From assembly GCA_937923625.1 (NCBI GenBank), contig CALDTV010000013.1:59364-123363 (forward strand): 64,000 nt of DNA. Reading direction: 5' to 3'. Origin of the DNA: an uncultured Alphaproteobacteria bacterium. Its GTDB lineage: Bacteria; Pseudomonadota; Alphaproteobacteria; Micavibrionales; Micavibrionaceae. Shown here in pieces: positions 30,095-38,064 of the stretch; position 1 is the stretch's first letter, and every line of letters begins with the position of its first letter. The notes under the pieces were generated by a model. That model made no database searches. It saw only the letters and a list, made by a program, of their open reading frames with translations, and was not told the DNA's origin. Made by a program: the position numbers and the translations under genes.

Positions 30095-31672
30095 TTAAGC
30101 GGCTTTATCGTTGGCATCCAAACGCGGGAAAATGCCTTCGGGTTTGTCTATTTCCGTGCCGCTTTTTAGCATGTGTTCATCGCTGATGAAGCTGTAATCG
30201 CGCTCATTTGCGGGGATTTTTAATTGGTCGAGAATCTTATTCGCTGATTCTGGTGTGTAAGGCAGCATCGCAATGCCAAGGACACGCACAACTTCGGCGA
30301 GGACGTAAAGCACTGTTTCCATACGCACGGGATCTTCTTTTTTCAATGTCCATGGCGCTTGGGCATCAACATAACCATTTGCATCAATAACGAGTTTAAA
30401 GATGGCTTCTAAAGCCCTGTTAAATTTCATTTTTTCGCATTCTTCACGCACAACAACCATCATGCGGTCATGGGCGTGGTTCAAAAGCTTCTTATCTGCG
30501 TCAGTTAATGCACCAATTTGGGGGATTTGCCCCTCACAATTCTTATAAATCATCGATAAAGAGCGTTGAGATAAGTTTCCAAGGCCATTTGCTAAGTCGC
30601 TGTTAATACGTTGAATCGCATATTCATGGGAAAAATTACCGTCCTGACCGTGTGGCACTTCACGCATGAGTAGATAGCGCGTCGGGTCAAGGCCATATAA
30701 ATCAATCAAATCTTGTGGAGCAATCACGTTGCCGACAGATTTCGACATTTTTGCGCCATTGACGTTGATAAAGCCATGCGCAAATACTTTCTTTGGCATT
30801 TCTAACTTCGCTGCCATAAGGAAAGCAGGCCAGTAAATACAGTGAAAACGGATGATGTCTTTTCCAATGACATGAAAATCCGCCGGCCAGTATTTTTGAT
30901 AGCTGTCAGAGTCCGTGTCAGGATAACCAATCCCCGTAATATAATTGGTGAGCGCATCAAGCCAAACATACATCACGTGATCTTCGTCATCTGGCACGGG
31001 CACGCCCCATTTGAAATTGGTGCGGGAGATGGAGATGTCTTGTAGACCAGATTTAACGAAAGAGATGATCTCATTGCGCCGTGCATCGGGTTCAATGAAG
31101 TCTGGATGCGCCGTATAAAGTTCAAGTAATTTATCAGCATAAGCCGATAACCTAAAGAAATAGCTAGATTCTTCGACCCATTCGACAGGCGCGCCAGTGG
31201 GGGCCAATTTATGTTCATTGCCATCTGCATCACGGGCGTCGGTCAACTCCCCTTCCCCAAAATAGGCTTCGTCACGGACGCTGTACCAGCCTGCATATTT
31301 ATCAAGGTAAATATCATCAGGGTTGTTGGTTTTAATCGCATTCCAAATCGCTTTTGAGGCTTCGTAATGGCGCGGTTCGGTGGTGCGGACAAAATCATCA
31401 TTGGAGATATTGAGCTGATCGGTCATATCAATAAATTTTTGTGCGATTTTATCGGTGAAGGCTTGGGGTTCCATCCCCTCTCTCTCTGCCGTTTTTGCAA
31501 CTTTTTGGCCATGCTCGTCCGTGCCAGTCAAAAACATGACATCAAAGCCATCAAGGCGTTTATGACGCGCCATGGTGTCGGTTAAGATTTGTTCATAAGC
31601 ATGTCCCAAATGCGGCGCGCCGTTCACATAAGAGATGGCGGTGGTGATGTAGAAAGGTTTTTTGTCGGTCAT
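30095..31672 (-). CDS. metG: methionyl-tRNA synthetase
   Basis: Class I synthetase charging tRNA-Met. The 525-residue form has the HIGH-type motif HLGH at residues 21-24 in SYVNGAPHLGHAYE, TDEHGQK, the KMSKS loop in GAKMSKSVGN and an anticodon-binding helical domain ending in EANKIL-like SANKILDQL. The zinc-knuckle insert is reduced and cysteine-poor, and the C-terminal tRNA-binding appendix is absent. Divergent from miaB. Confidence 0.97.
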   Translation of the reverse strand: MTDKKPFYITTAISYVNGAPHLGHAYEQILTDTMARHKRLDGFDVMFLTGTDEHGQKVAKTAEREGMEPQAFTDKIAQKFIDMTDQLNISNDDFVRTTEPRHYEASKAIWNAIKTNNPDDIYLDKYAGWYSVRDEAYFGEGELTDARDADGNEHKLAPTGAPVEWVEESSYFFRLSAYADKLLELYTAHPDFIEPDARRNEIISFVKSGLQDISISRTNFKWGVPVPDDEDHVMYVWLDALTNYITGIGYPDTDSDSYQKYWPADFHVIGKDIIRFHCIYWPAFLMAAKLEMPKKVFAHGFINVNGAKMSKSVGNVIAPQDLIDLYGLDPTRYLLMREVPHGQDGNFSHEYAIQRINSDLANGLGNLSQRSLSMIYKNCEGQIPQIGALTDADKKLLNHAHDRMMVVVREECEKMKFNRALEAIFKLVIDANGYVDAQAPWTLKKEDPVRMETVLYVLAEVVRVLGIAMLPYTPESANKILDQLKIPANERDYSFISDEHMLKSGTEIDKPEGIFPRLDANDKAA

Positions 31673-31727
31673 ATGCGTGATTTACCTTGTTTTTGCTCGT
31701 CTTTTACTTGCGTTGGCGGAGGTTTTT

Positions 31728-33107
31728 ATGGTTTATACCGTACTTGAAATGACACAAAACGTACAAGAGAAAACGCAACAGAAAAAGCTTTATATTAAAA
31801 CATGGGGCTGTCAGATGAATGTTTATGACAGTAGCCGTATGGCGGATATTTTGCGCCCGCTTGGTTACGCCCAAGTCGATGTGCCAGAAGATGCGGATAT
31901 GATGATCCTTAATACCTGCCACATTCGCGAAAAGGCAACGGACAAAGTATTTTCCGAGATTGGTCGCTTAAAAGAACATAAAAAAGCCAAAGAAGCCAAA
32001 GGCGGTCAGATGCTTATGGCAGTTGCGGGCTGTGTGGCGCAAGCCGAAGGCGATTTCATTCTTCAGCGCGCCCCTGTGATTGATATGGTCTTTGGCCCAC
32101 AAACTTACCATGAGCTGCCAGAAATGGTTTTAAAAGCCAATGGCAACGAGCGTGTGGTAAACACGGAATTTCCGACGATCTCAAAATTTGACAATTTCCC
32201 CGAGCAACAAAACCAAGGCGCGGCGGCGTTTTTATCTATCCAAGAAGGCTGTGATAAATTCTGCACGTTCTGCGTTGTCCCCTACACGCGCGGTGCGGAG
32301 TATTCGCGCCCTGTGGATAAAATTGTGGAAGAAGCGCGTCAGCTTGTGGATCAAGGGGCAAAAGAAATTACGCTTTTGGGGCAGAATGTGAATGCTTATC
32401 ACGGTGAAAACACCGATGGAAAAGTCTGGGGATTAGGCCGATTAATTGAAGCAGTGGCGGAAGTTAAAGGCGTTGAACAAATCCGCTATACGACCTCCCA
32501 CCCGCGTGATGTGGATGATGAATTAATTGCCGCGCACCGCGATGTGGAAAAGCTTGCGCCGTTCCTTCATTTGCCTGTGCAAAGTGGCTCGGACAAGATT
32601 TTAAAAGCCATGAACCGCAAGCATACGAGCGATAGGTATCGCGAGATTATCGCTGATATGCGCAAAGCGCGCTCAGATATTGTGTTCTCTTCTGATTTTA
32701 TCGTTGGCTTCCCCGGGGAGACAGATCAAGACCATGAAGACACCATACAACTTATTCGTGATGTTGTTTTTGCGAGCGCCTATAGCTTTAAGTACTCCGC
32801 CCGCCCCGGCACGCCTGCGGCAAATATGTCGAATTTGGTGCGCCCCGATGTGGCGTCTGCGCGTTTGGCGGAGCTCCAAGATTTGATCACGGAACAATAT
32901 TTTGATTTTAATAAAAGCTCCGTCGGTAAAACCATGCGCGTTTTGTTCGAGCGCACAGGTAAAAAAGAAGGCCAACTTCAAGGCCGCACCCCCTTCTATC
33001 AAGCCATCAACGTCCCCGCAAATGAGCGTTTATTGGGGGAGTTTGTCGATGTGAAAGTCACCTCTGCCACGGCAAATGCGTTGGTTGGTGAGGTTGTGAC
33101 TATTTAG
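31728..33107 (+). CDS. miaB: tRNA-2-methylthio-N6-dimethylallyladenosine synthase
   Basis: Radical-SAM methylthiotransferase modifying A37 of tRNAs that read U-starting codons. About 459 residues with an N-terminal UPF0004 domain (TWGCQMNVYDS, LNTCHIREKA, AGCVAQ), the radical-SAM cluster motif CDKFCTFCVVP and a C-terminal TRAM domain. ATG 31728 is preceded by GGAGG at 31718-31722, which decides the start. The last 44 bases have a diverged copy at 34739-34782, and the intervening DNA looks inserted, so the present C-terminus (VVTI) may have been supplied by the insert. The ancestral end would read VVTTETS. Confidence 0.96.
   Translation: MVYTVLEMTQNVQEKTQQKKLYIKTWGCQMNVYDSSRMADILRPLGYAQVDVPEDADMMILNTCHIREKATDKVFSEIGRLKEHKKAKEAKGGQMLMAVAGCVAQAEGDFILQRAPVIDMVFGPQTYHELPEMVLKANGNERVVNTEFPTISKFDNFPEQQNQGAAAFLSIQEGCDKFCTFCVVPYTRGAEYSRPVDKIVEEARQLVDQGAKEITLLGQNVNAYHGENTDGKVWGLGRLIEAVAEVKGVEQIRYTTSHPRDVDDELIAAHRDVEKLAPFLHLPVQSGSDKILKAMNRKHTSDRYREIIADMRKARSDIVFSSDFIVGFPGETDQDHEDTIQLIRDVVFASAYSFKYSARPGTPAANMSNLVRPDVASARLAELQDLITEQYFDFNKSSVGKTMRVLFERTGKKEGQLQGRTPFYQAINVPANERLLGEFVDVKVTSATANALVGEVVTI
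33064..33107. repeat. left copy of duplicated miaB 3' end (att-like)
   Basis: CTGCCACGGC to TTTAG. It aligns without gaps to 34739-34782 with 38 of 44 identical. Most differences fall at third codon positions of miaB. It marks the left border of the foreign-looking cassette. Confidence 0.75.
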
Positions 33108-33186
33108 AAATTAAAAATGACATAATAACTTCTTTAGGCTATTGTGCACAATTATATACTTTACAAACCAAGACTATAGGTAAATA

Positions 33187-33212
33187 AAAAAGCCCTACTT
33201 TTGGGGTTTTTC
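33187..33212. terminator. Rho-independent terminator, probably bidirectional
   Basis: AAAAAGCCC, a seven-base loop, then GGGGTTTTT. The A-run and T-run flanking a GC core could stop transcription both from miaB and from the leftward PIN cassette, whose last ORF ends inside it. Confidence 0.6.
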
Positions 33213-33317
33213 CTTAAGCTTAACGACCTTTTTCAGCTTTTCATCTTTGTTACAGCCTTGCTCTCTGGCAAGTTCTTTGAATTTGCTAGTTTGTGGCTGT
33301 CTTTTTGTCTTTGTCAT
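33195..33317 (-). CDS. 40-residue basic ORF at the end of the PIN cassette
   Basis: Starts with ATG overlapping the PIN gene's stop (ATGA), so it may be translated by coupling. The product is Lys/Gln-rich (MTKTKRQPQTSKFKELAREQ start, then KDEKLKKVVKLKEK) and predicted to be a single charged helix, resembling small nucleic-acid or partner-binding peptides. Too short to assign. It ends inside the terminator hairpin. Confidence 0.45.
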   Translation of the reverse strand: MTKTKRQPQTSKFKELAREQGCNKDEKLKKVVKLKEKPQK

Positions 33318-33841
33318 ACGGCTAACCCGGCTTGACCAACTATTGGTTTAGTTATTGTTAATATATATTTCCCTGCAATGGGGTTGGTTAACTTCAATAA
33401 ACCGCAACTATCAGCTTTATCTTTGGCATCTAGGGTATAGAAAGTAGAACATTCATAGTAAATTGCCGTTGCTATATGAATAGCGTCTTGTCCGCCAGGC
33501 GTTTTAGGATTTGATGGGTCTAATGCTCTTTGCTGTTTATAGTAGCTTCTAATTTCGCCAGCCAGCTTATTAATGTCTTTTGTGGCATCCTTGATTTGAA
33601 CAGCCGACCTTCTTTTGGTAACGCCCTCAAATATTTGTTTTTGTTGGTCAGTTAAATCAGCCTCTAAAACCTCTGAAAAGATTGTACTGCAAGAAAGGGC
33701 AATTATTTCTTTGTCGTCTAATAGCTTTACTAAGCCAGCAATAGAAGCCGTTTCAGCGGGATCTTTTCTAGACTCCGCTGTTATCATAGCTATCCAAATA
33801 CAGCTATCAAAATATATAATTGGCTTCTTTTTATTACTCAC
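33314..33841 (-). CDS. PIN-domain nuclease
   Basis: A 175-residue PIN-like protein. The four acidic positions of the family are visible: Asp12 in IYFDSCIWI, Glu57 in FSEVLE, Asp119 in GGQDAIHIATAI and Asp138/141 in YTLDAKDK. PIN proteins are mostly single-strand RNases, often toxins of toxin-antitoxin pairs. The likely GTG start overlaps the stop of the upstream unknown gene by eight bases (GTGAGTAA). The gene is longer than typical VapC (about 130). It sits inside a cassette flanked by two copies of the miaB 3' end. Toxin activity is inferred from family and context. Confidence 0.85.
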   Translation of the reverse strand: MSNKKKPIIYFDSCIWIAMITAESRKDPAETASIAGLVKLLDDKEIIALSCSTIFSEVLEADLTDQQKQIFEGVTKRRSAVQIKDATKDINKLAGEIRSYYKQQRALDPSNPKTPGGQDAIHIATAIYYECSTFYTLDAKDKADSCGLLKLTNPIAGKYILTITKPIVGQAGLAV

Positions 33842-34586
33842 TTCTAATTCCCGCTATAAAGTCCTCCGCTGGTAGTCCGCTTGTTGCATTAGGAGCCATG
33901 CCGTACATTTCAGAGAAAGTAGGCAAGTTTTCTTCCACAATAGGTTCAATTTTTTCTATTGTTCCACTGTGAGGGTATTTGTCCCTCCATTTGTATTTCA
34001 TTTCTCCGCTAATCTCTACGTAGAAACCAATTAGGTTTTTGATTGTATCTAAGTATTGGTCGTCAAATTCCAAAACAATTTTATTGCTTCCTATTGTTGG
34101 ATATAGAGCAACGGTGTTTTTTCTGCCGTGTATATTTATAGCTTCAATAGTTCCGTCTATTGTTCCTAATGCAAAAAAATCAGGCTCTATTTTGTTTTCA
34201 AAATCAGCTTTGTATCTGCTGTTAATAACCAATTCTTTTTCACCTTCTAGGCTAAAATCAAGTGTTCCAATAGTTTTTCCTACGGGGGTTATAAAATCTA
34301 AAACAGAGTCAATTTTTCCACGATTCCAATCGTCAGGCATCTCTCTTGTATCCATGAAATGGTACAGCCCACCATAAAGGGAAGATAAGTATTGCTCACC
34401 TTCAATAGACATTGTGACTGGACTATTGGAAGTAAGGTTAAGAATATCCAAGTCAGTACAATTAAATTTAGAAGCAACTTTTCTAAAACCTTCAATAATG
34501 GTGGAAAAGCTAGACATAGAAAGATTGCTTCCATCCCCTCTAAGCGGATGGAAGACAATAGCTAATTGTGTTTTTTTATCAGTCAT
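33834..34586 (-). CDS. unknown partner protein of the PIN nuclease
   Basis: From ATG 34586 (AGGAAG upstream) the product has 250 residues. The frame is open for 53 more codons upstream, but that part looks non-coding. The C-terminal half is beta-rich and barrel-like (GTIDGTIEAINIHG, VEISGEMKYKWRD, HSGTIEKIEPI), reminiscent of OB/SH3-type folds that end in a G-x-V/I pattern. The N-terminal half contains FHPLRGDGSN and a helical segment. No helix-turn-helix motif is evident, so if it is an antitoxin it is not an obvious DNA binder. Overlap with the PIN gene implies a co-expressed unit. Confidence 0.7.
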   Translation of the reverse strand: MTDKKTQLAIVFHPLRGDGSNLSMSSFSTIIEGFRKVASKFNCTDLDILNLTSNSPVTMSIEGEQYLSSLYGGLYHFMDTREMPDDWNRGKIDSVLDFITPVGKTIGTLDFSLEGEKELVINSRYKADFENKIEPDFFALGTIDGTIEAINIHGRKNTVALYPTIGSNKIVLEFDDQYLDTIKNLIGFYVEISGEMKYKWRDKYPHSGTIEKIEPIVEENLPTFSEMYGMAPNATSGLPAEDFIAGIRSE

Positions 34587-34732
34587 GTGTTTCTTCCTAT
34601 ATTTAGATTTTATACCATTGACGAGTCCCGGTACATAACTCTTTTTGCGCGCCGCTTTGTTTGCGCCTGTTATTGCTGCTATGGATGCCGAATGTAGATA
34701 ACCTGTGATTTTTTTATTTTGTCTAAAACACT

Positions 34733-35446
34733 TTAAGGCTGCCACGGCGAATGCCTTGGTGGGTGAGGTTGTGACGACTGAGACATCTTAAGGCAATTTG
34801 TATCGTCAAAAGTCAGATCAGGTATTTTTGATTGAAGGTGTGCAAATTTTTCAAACCCGTTATCTAAAGGAACATGCGGAAAAGGCTGAAAGATTTTTTG
34901 CTTAACATGCGATGTAAATAAAGGGTGCGCCGTTACCTCACCATATTCATTCATACTGATTGAGCTTAACGGTGAGTCTGTAATTGGCATATGATCAAAT
35001 GCTTGTTGTTTGTCTTGAAACACGGCCAAATCTATTTCGACGCCATTAAGGTCAAAATTAATCCTAAAAGCTTTTCTTTGTTCATTGACCTGAGGTTCTA
35101 CGGAAATATTAGAAACGCCGTCTAAGCCTTCTAATTGTTGTCTTAATTTTCCTTCTACTTCTGTTGCTGTCCCTTTTAAGATTTCAGAGTCTTTGTAATC
35201 GGCTAGGATGTCCCAGTCTTTTATTCTCTCAGGAATGCCTAAATACTCATCTCTTAAGGCGCCACCACCGATTGTTGGGTTTGTTAGTCCGAGTGATTTT
35301 AAAAAGCCCAAAAAATTTCTATATTTTTGCGGCGGGATAAAATCGACCTTAATTCTTTCGTTTGAAGAGGCAATTATATCTTCACTGTGGTGGAGAAATA
35401 CTAGGTTAATATTTTGCATATTATGTAAATATGAGCAATTAAACAT
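34733..35446 (-). CDS. nucleotidyltransferase-fold protein
   Basis: A 237-residue protein with the polymerase-beta-type nucleotidyltransferase signature: GGGALRD at 60-66, DWDI at 77-80 and a third acidic residue in GVEIDLAVF (Asp139). This is the pattern of tRNA-adding enzymes and AbiE-type proteins (GG...R[D]...DxD...D). The substrate is unknown. Its last 17 residues (SQSSQPHPPRHSPWQP) are antisense to the old miaB end, and its stop lies at the cassette junction. The start may be at 35446 or at Met10. It interrupts the usual miaB-phoH adjacency. Confidence 0.7.
   Translation of the reverse strand: MFNCSYLHNMQNINLVFLHHSEDIIASSNERIKVDFIPPQKYRNFLGFLKSLGLTNPTIGGGALRDEYLGIPERIKDWDILADYKDSEILKGTATEVEGKLRQQLEGLDGVSNISVEPQVNEQRKAFRINFDLNGVEIDLAVFQDKQQAFDHMPITDSPLSSISMNEYGEVTAHPLFTSHVKQKIFQPFPHVPLDNGFEKFAHLQSKIPDLTFDDTNCLKMSQSSQPHPPRHSPWQP
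34739..34782. repeat. right copy of duplicated miaB 3' end (att-like)
   Basis: CTGCCACGGCGAATGCCTTG onward to GACTGAG, 38/44 identical to 33064-33107, and when read on it encodes TANALVGEVVTTETS then TAA. It is probably the original miaB end, displaced by the cassette. Confidence 0.75.
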
Positions 35447-35536
35447 GATTTTGCAAGTAAATAAAGCGAATTTAATATTGCTAAAATCGTTAAATTCTAT
35501 GGTATAATAAACACTTAACTAGTATCGAGGCTTATT

Positions 35537-36535
35537 ATACCGCACGACAATATCCATAGCGTTACGCTTTCTTTTGAGGATAATTCGCTCCTGCCTTACC
35601 TTCTTGGGGTGCAGAACGAGCATTTGCGGCATTTAGAGAGCGCCTTGCCGTCCTTGGAATTTACCAGCCGCGGTAATGAAATTGCGATAAACGGCGCGGC
35701 AGACTCCGTGGCGCAGGCCAAAGAAATTCTTACTTTTTTATGGCGCAAAATCCAAAAAAAACAAGATGTAACCACCCACGAAATTGACGCCGCCTTGCGG
35801 TTTCATAACAAAAACGATTCCCCTGACAAAAAGACGGAGAAAACCAAAATTATGACCGATGAAAAATCAGGCTTTAAAACCTATAAAAATAAGCTGATCT
35901 CCCCCCGCTCCCCCAATCAGGCCTATTATATCAATGCGATCAAGGGCAATGACATGGTGTTCGGTATTGGCCCTGCGGGTACGGGGAAGACATTTTTGGC
36001 GGTCGCTGCGGCGGTTCAAATGTTCCAAGCGGGTGAAATTGAACGCATGGTTTTTTGCCGCCCTGCCGTTGAAGCGGGTGAGAATTTGGGCTTTTTGCCA
36101 GGGGATATGTTAGAGAAAATTGATCCTTATTTACGCCCTATTTATGATGCGTTGAATGAGATGATGCCTGCCGATGAAGTACCTAAAAAAATTGAAAGTG
36201 GTGAGATTGAGATTGCCCCCCTCGCCTTCATGCGCGGTAGAACGCTAAAGAATGCGTTTGTGGTGCTGGATGAAGCGCAGAATACAACAGCGATGCAAAT
36301 GAAAATGTTTTTAACCCGCATGGGCGAAGGCACACGCATGGTTATTACGGGCGATCCGTCACAAATTGACCTGCCCCCAGGCACGCAAAGCGGCCTCAAA
36401 GAAGCGATGAGTATTCTGCGCGATGTCGAAGAAGTGCCGTTTGTTCATTTTGACGCAAAGGACGTTGTCAGGCATAAGTTGGTAACAAAAATTATTGAGG
36501 CTTATGATAAGCATGACTTCAGAAACAGAAGTTAG
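35537..36535 (+). CDS. phoH: PhoH-like ATPase
   Basis: Cytosolic P-loop ATPase of the PhoH/PhoL family, probably RNA-related and genetically coupled to ybeY. The Walker A reads GIGPAGTGKTFLAVA, Walker B FVVLDEAQN, with MFLTRMGEGTRMVITGDPSQ downstream. The family's N-terminal stretch LSFEDNSLLPYLLG is clearly encoded before the first GTG (35609), but no ATG, GTG or TTG precedes it in frame after the stop at 35522-35524. ATA 35537 or ATT 35534, both near GAGG at 35527-35530, are the only initiators seen. A GTG 35609 start would give 308 residues without this segment. The start is therefore uncertain. Confidence 0.9.
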   Translation: MPHDNIHSVTLSFEDNSLLPYLLGVQNEHLRHLESALPSLEFTSRGNEIAINGAADSVAQAKEILTFLWRKIQKKQDVTTHEIDAALRFHNKNDSPDKKTEKTKIMTDEKSGFKTYKNKLISPRSPNQAYYINAIKGNDMVFGIGPAGTGKTFLAVAAAVQMFQAGEIERMVFCRPAVEAGENLGFLPGDMLEKIDPYLRPIYDALNEMMPADEVPKKIESGEIEIAPLAFMRGRTLKNAFVVLDEAQNTTAMQMKMFLTRMGEGTRMVITGDPSQIDLPPGTQSGLKEAMSILRDVEEVPFVHFDAKDVVRHKLVTKIIEAYDKHDFRNRS

Positions 36536-36566
36536 ATTTATTATTTAAGTTAAATGGCTGTAAGGA

Positions 36567-37073
36567 ATGACTAAGATTGCTCTCCCTGTTATTGATGTGT
36601 CGGTTCAAGATCCCGCATGGGAAAGTCTTGGGGATATTGAAACCATTGTAACGCAGTTGGCGCAAACAACGCTCACCGCGGCAATTCTGCCTAAGGCTGC
36701 GATTGATCGTGAGCTGGAGGTTAGCATTGTTTTGGCCAATGATGATTTGGTTCAAGTTTTAAATCGCGAATATCGTGAAAAAGATAAACCAACCAATGTT
36801 TTAACTTTTGCGTCTTTGGATGGTGATGAACCTGTCCCCGAAGAAGGTGTTTTGAATTTAGGCGATGTGATCTTGTCTTTTCAAACCATTGAGCGTGAAT
36901 GTCAGGAGCAAGGAAAATTTCCCCTAGATCATATCAAGCATTTAACGGTTCATGGTGTGTTACATTTATTAGGATATGATCATATAACAGATGATGAAGC
37001 TACAGATATGGAAACATTAGAGATTCGTATTTTGGAACGTATGGGTGTACAAAACCCTTACATGGAAGCGTGA
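36567..37073 (+). CDS. ybeY: endoribonuclease YbeY
   Basis: Zinc-dependent single-strand RNase in 16S rRNA maturation and 70S quality control. The 168 residues include the metal motif HGVLHLLGYDH and the N-terminal LNREYREKDKPTNVLTF. A ribosome site TAAGGA precedes the ATG. Located between phoH and corC as in most alphaproteobacteria. Confidence 0.95.
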   Translation: MTKIALPVIDVSVQDPAWESLGDIETIVTQLAQTTLTAAILPKAAIDRELEVSIVLANDDLVQVLNREYREKDKPTNVLTFASLDGDEPVPEEGVLNLGDVILSFQTIERECQEQGKFPLDHIKHLTVHGVLHLLGYDHITDDEATDMETLEIRILERMGVQNPYMEA

Positions 37074-37092
37074 ATTACCGTATAAACAGTGA

Positions 37093-38064
37093 ATGTTAAA
37101 AAATATGATTGAGTCTGAAGATCCGCAAGGTGACAAACCACCGAGTATAAGCCCCGCCAATAATAATGGCGGGAATGGCGCATCGCATGCCCATAAAAAT
37201 AATATTGGTTTTTTGGCCAAGCTTAAAGGTTTGGTTATAAAACCTAAAAACGGTTCAGATACGCTAAGAGAAGCGCTTGAGGAATATATTGAAGAATTAG
37301 ATGATGAGGCAGATGCAGACAGCCCCTCGATCGCGACACATGAAAAAGCATTAATTTCGAACGTTTTAAAATTGCGCGATACCACCGTTATTGATGTCAT
37401 GATTCCCCGTGCGGATATTGCGGCAATTGATGTTAAAGCAGATAAAGACGCGTTGATGGCGTTATTGGCAGAAAAGCAATTTAGCCGTATCCCTGTGTAC
37501 CGTGACACGATGGATGAAATCCTTGGGACGGTTCATATAAAAGATATCTTGTCGATTGTTGCAGGGGGGATGGATTTAACGCTTAGAAGTATGATCCGCC
37601 CTGTACCGATTGTGTCCCCTTCTCTACCTGTTTTAGATTTATTGCTGAAGATGCAGCGTGATAAAAAACACATGGTTTTGGTCGTTGATGAACATGGTGG
37701 CATTGACGGGCTTGTGACTATTGGTGACTTAATTGAAGAGATTGTCGGGGAGTTTGACGATGAATTTGATGATGACGTTGCCCCGCAAATCATCGAAAAA
37801 TCTGATGGATCTGTTATGGCGGATGCCCGCGCCGATATTGATGATTTTGAAGAACAATTTGGCAATATTTTAAGCGAAGAAGAACGCGAAGAAGTCGATA
37901 CGCTTGGCGGATTGGTATTCTTCGCAGCAGGCCGTATTCCCGCCCGTGGTGAGGTGATCAAACATGATAGCGGTATGGTCTTTGAGATTGTTGACGCCGA
38001 TCAAAGGCGTGTCAGCCGCCTCAGGATTAAGAATATTCCAACGTCAGATAATGATGATTCATGA
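37093..38064 (+). CDS. corC: CorC/HlyC-type CBS-domain protein
   Basis: 323 residues with a low-complexity N-terminus, two CBS domains (DVMIPRADIAAI, VLVVDEHGGIDGLVTIGDL) from about residue 95 to 215 and the CorC_HlyC transporter-associated domain at the C-terminus (DARADIDDFEEQFG). The membrane DUF21 part of long relatives is missing, so it is cytosolic. Family roles are magnesium/cobalt efflux and membrane integrity. Its stop overlaps the lnt start (ATGA). Confidence 0.92.
   Translation: MLKNMIESEDPQGDKPPSISPANNNGGNGASHAHKNNIGFLAKLKGLVIKPKNGSDTLREALEEYIEELDDEADADSPSIATHEKALISNVLKLRDTTVIDVMIPRADIAAIDVKADKDALMALLAEKQFSRIPVYRDTMDEILGTVHIKDILSIVAGGMDLTLRSMIRPVPIVSPSLPVLDLLLKMQRDKKHMVLVVDEHGGIDGLVTIGDLIEEIVGEFDDEFDDDVAPQIIEKSDGSVMADARADIDDFEEQFGNILSEEEREEVDTLGGLVFFAAGRIPARGEVIKHDSGMVFEIVDADQRRVSRLRIKNIPTSDNDDS

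Noticed and set aside
31662..31727. Longer N-terminus for miaB starting at 31662
   Set aside because: Would overlap the divergent metG start. GGAGG before 31728 and the family start argue for the shorter form.
34587..34745. 53-residue N-terminal extension of the PIN partner protein
   Set aside because: A good ribosome site (AGGAAG) at the inner ATG, and low-complexity basic residues in the extension that also cover the cassette border.
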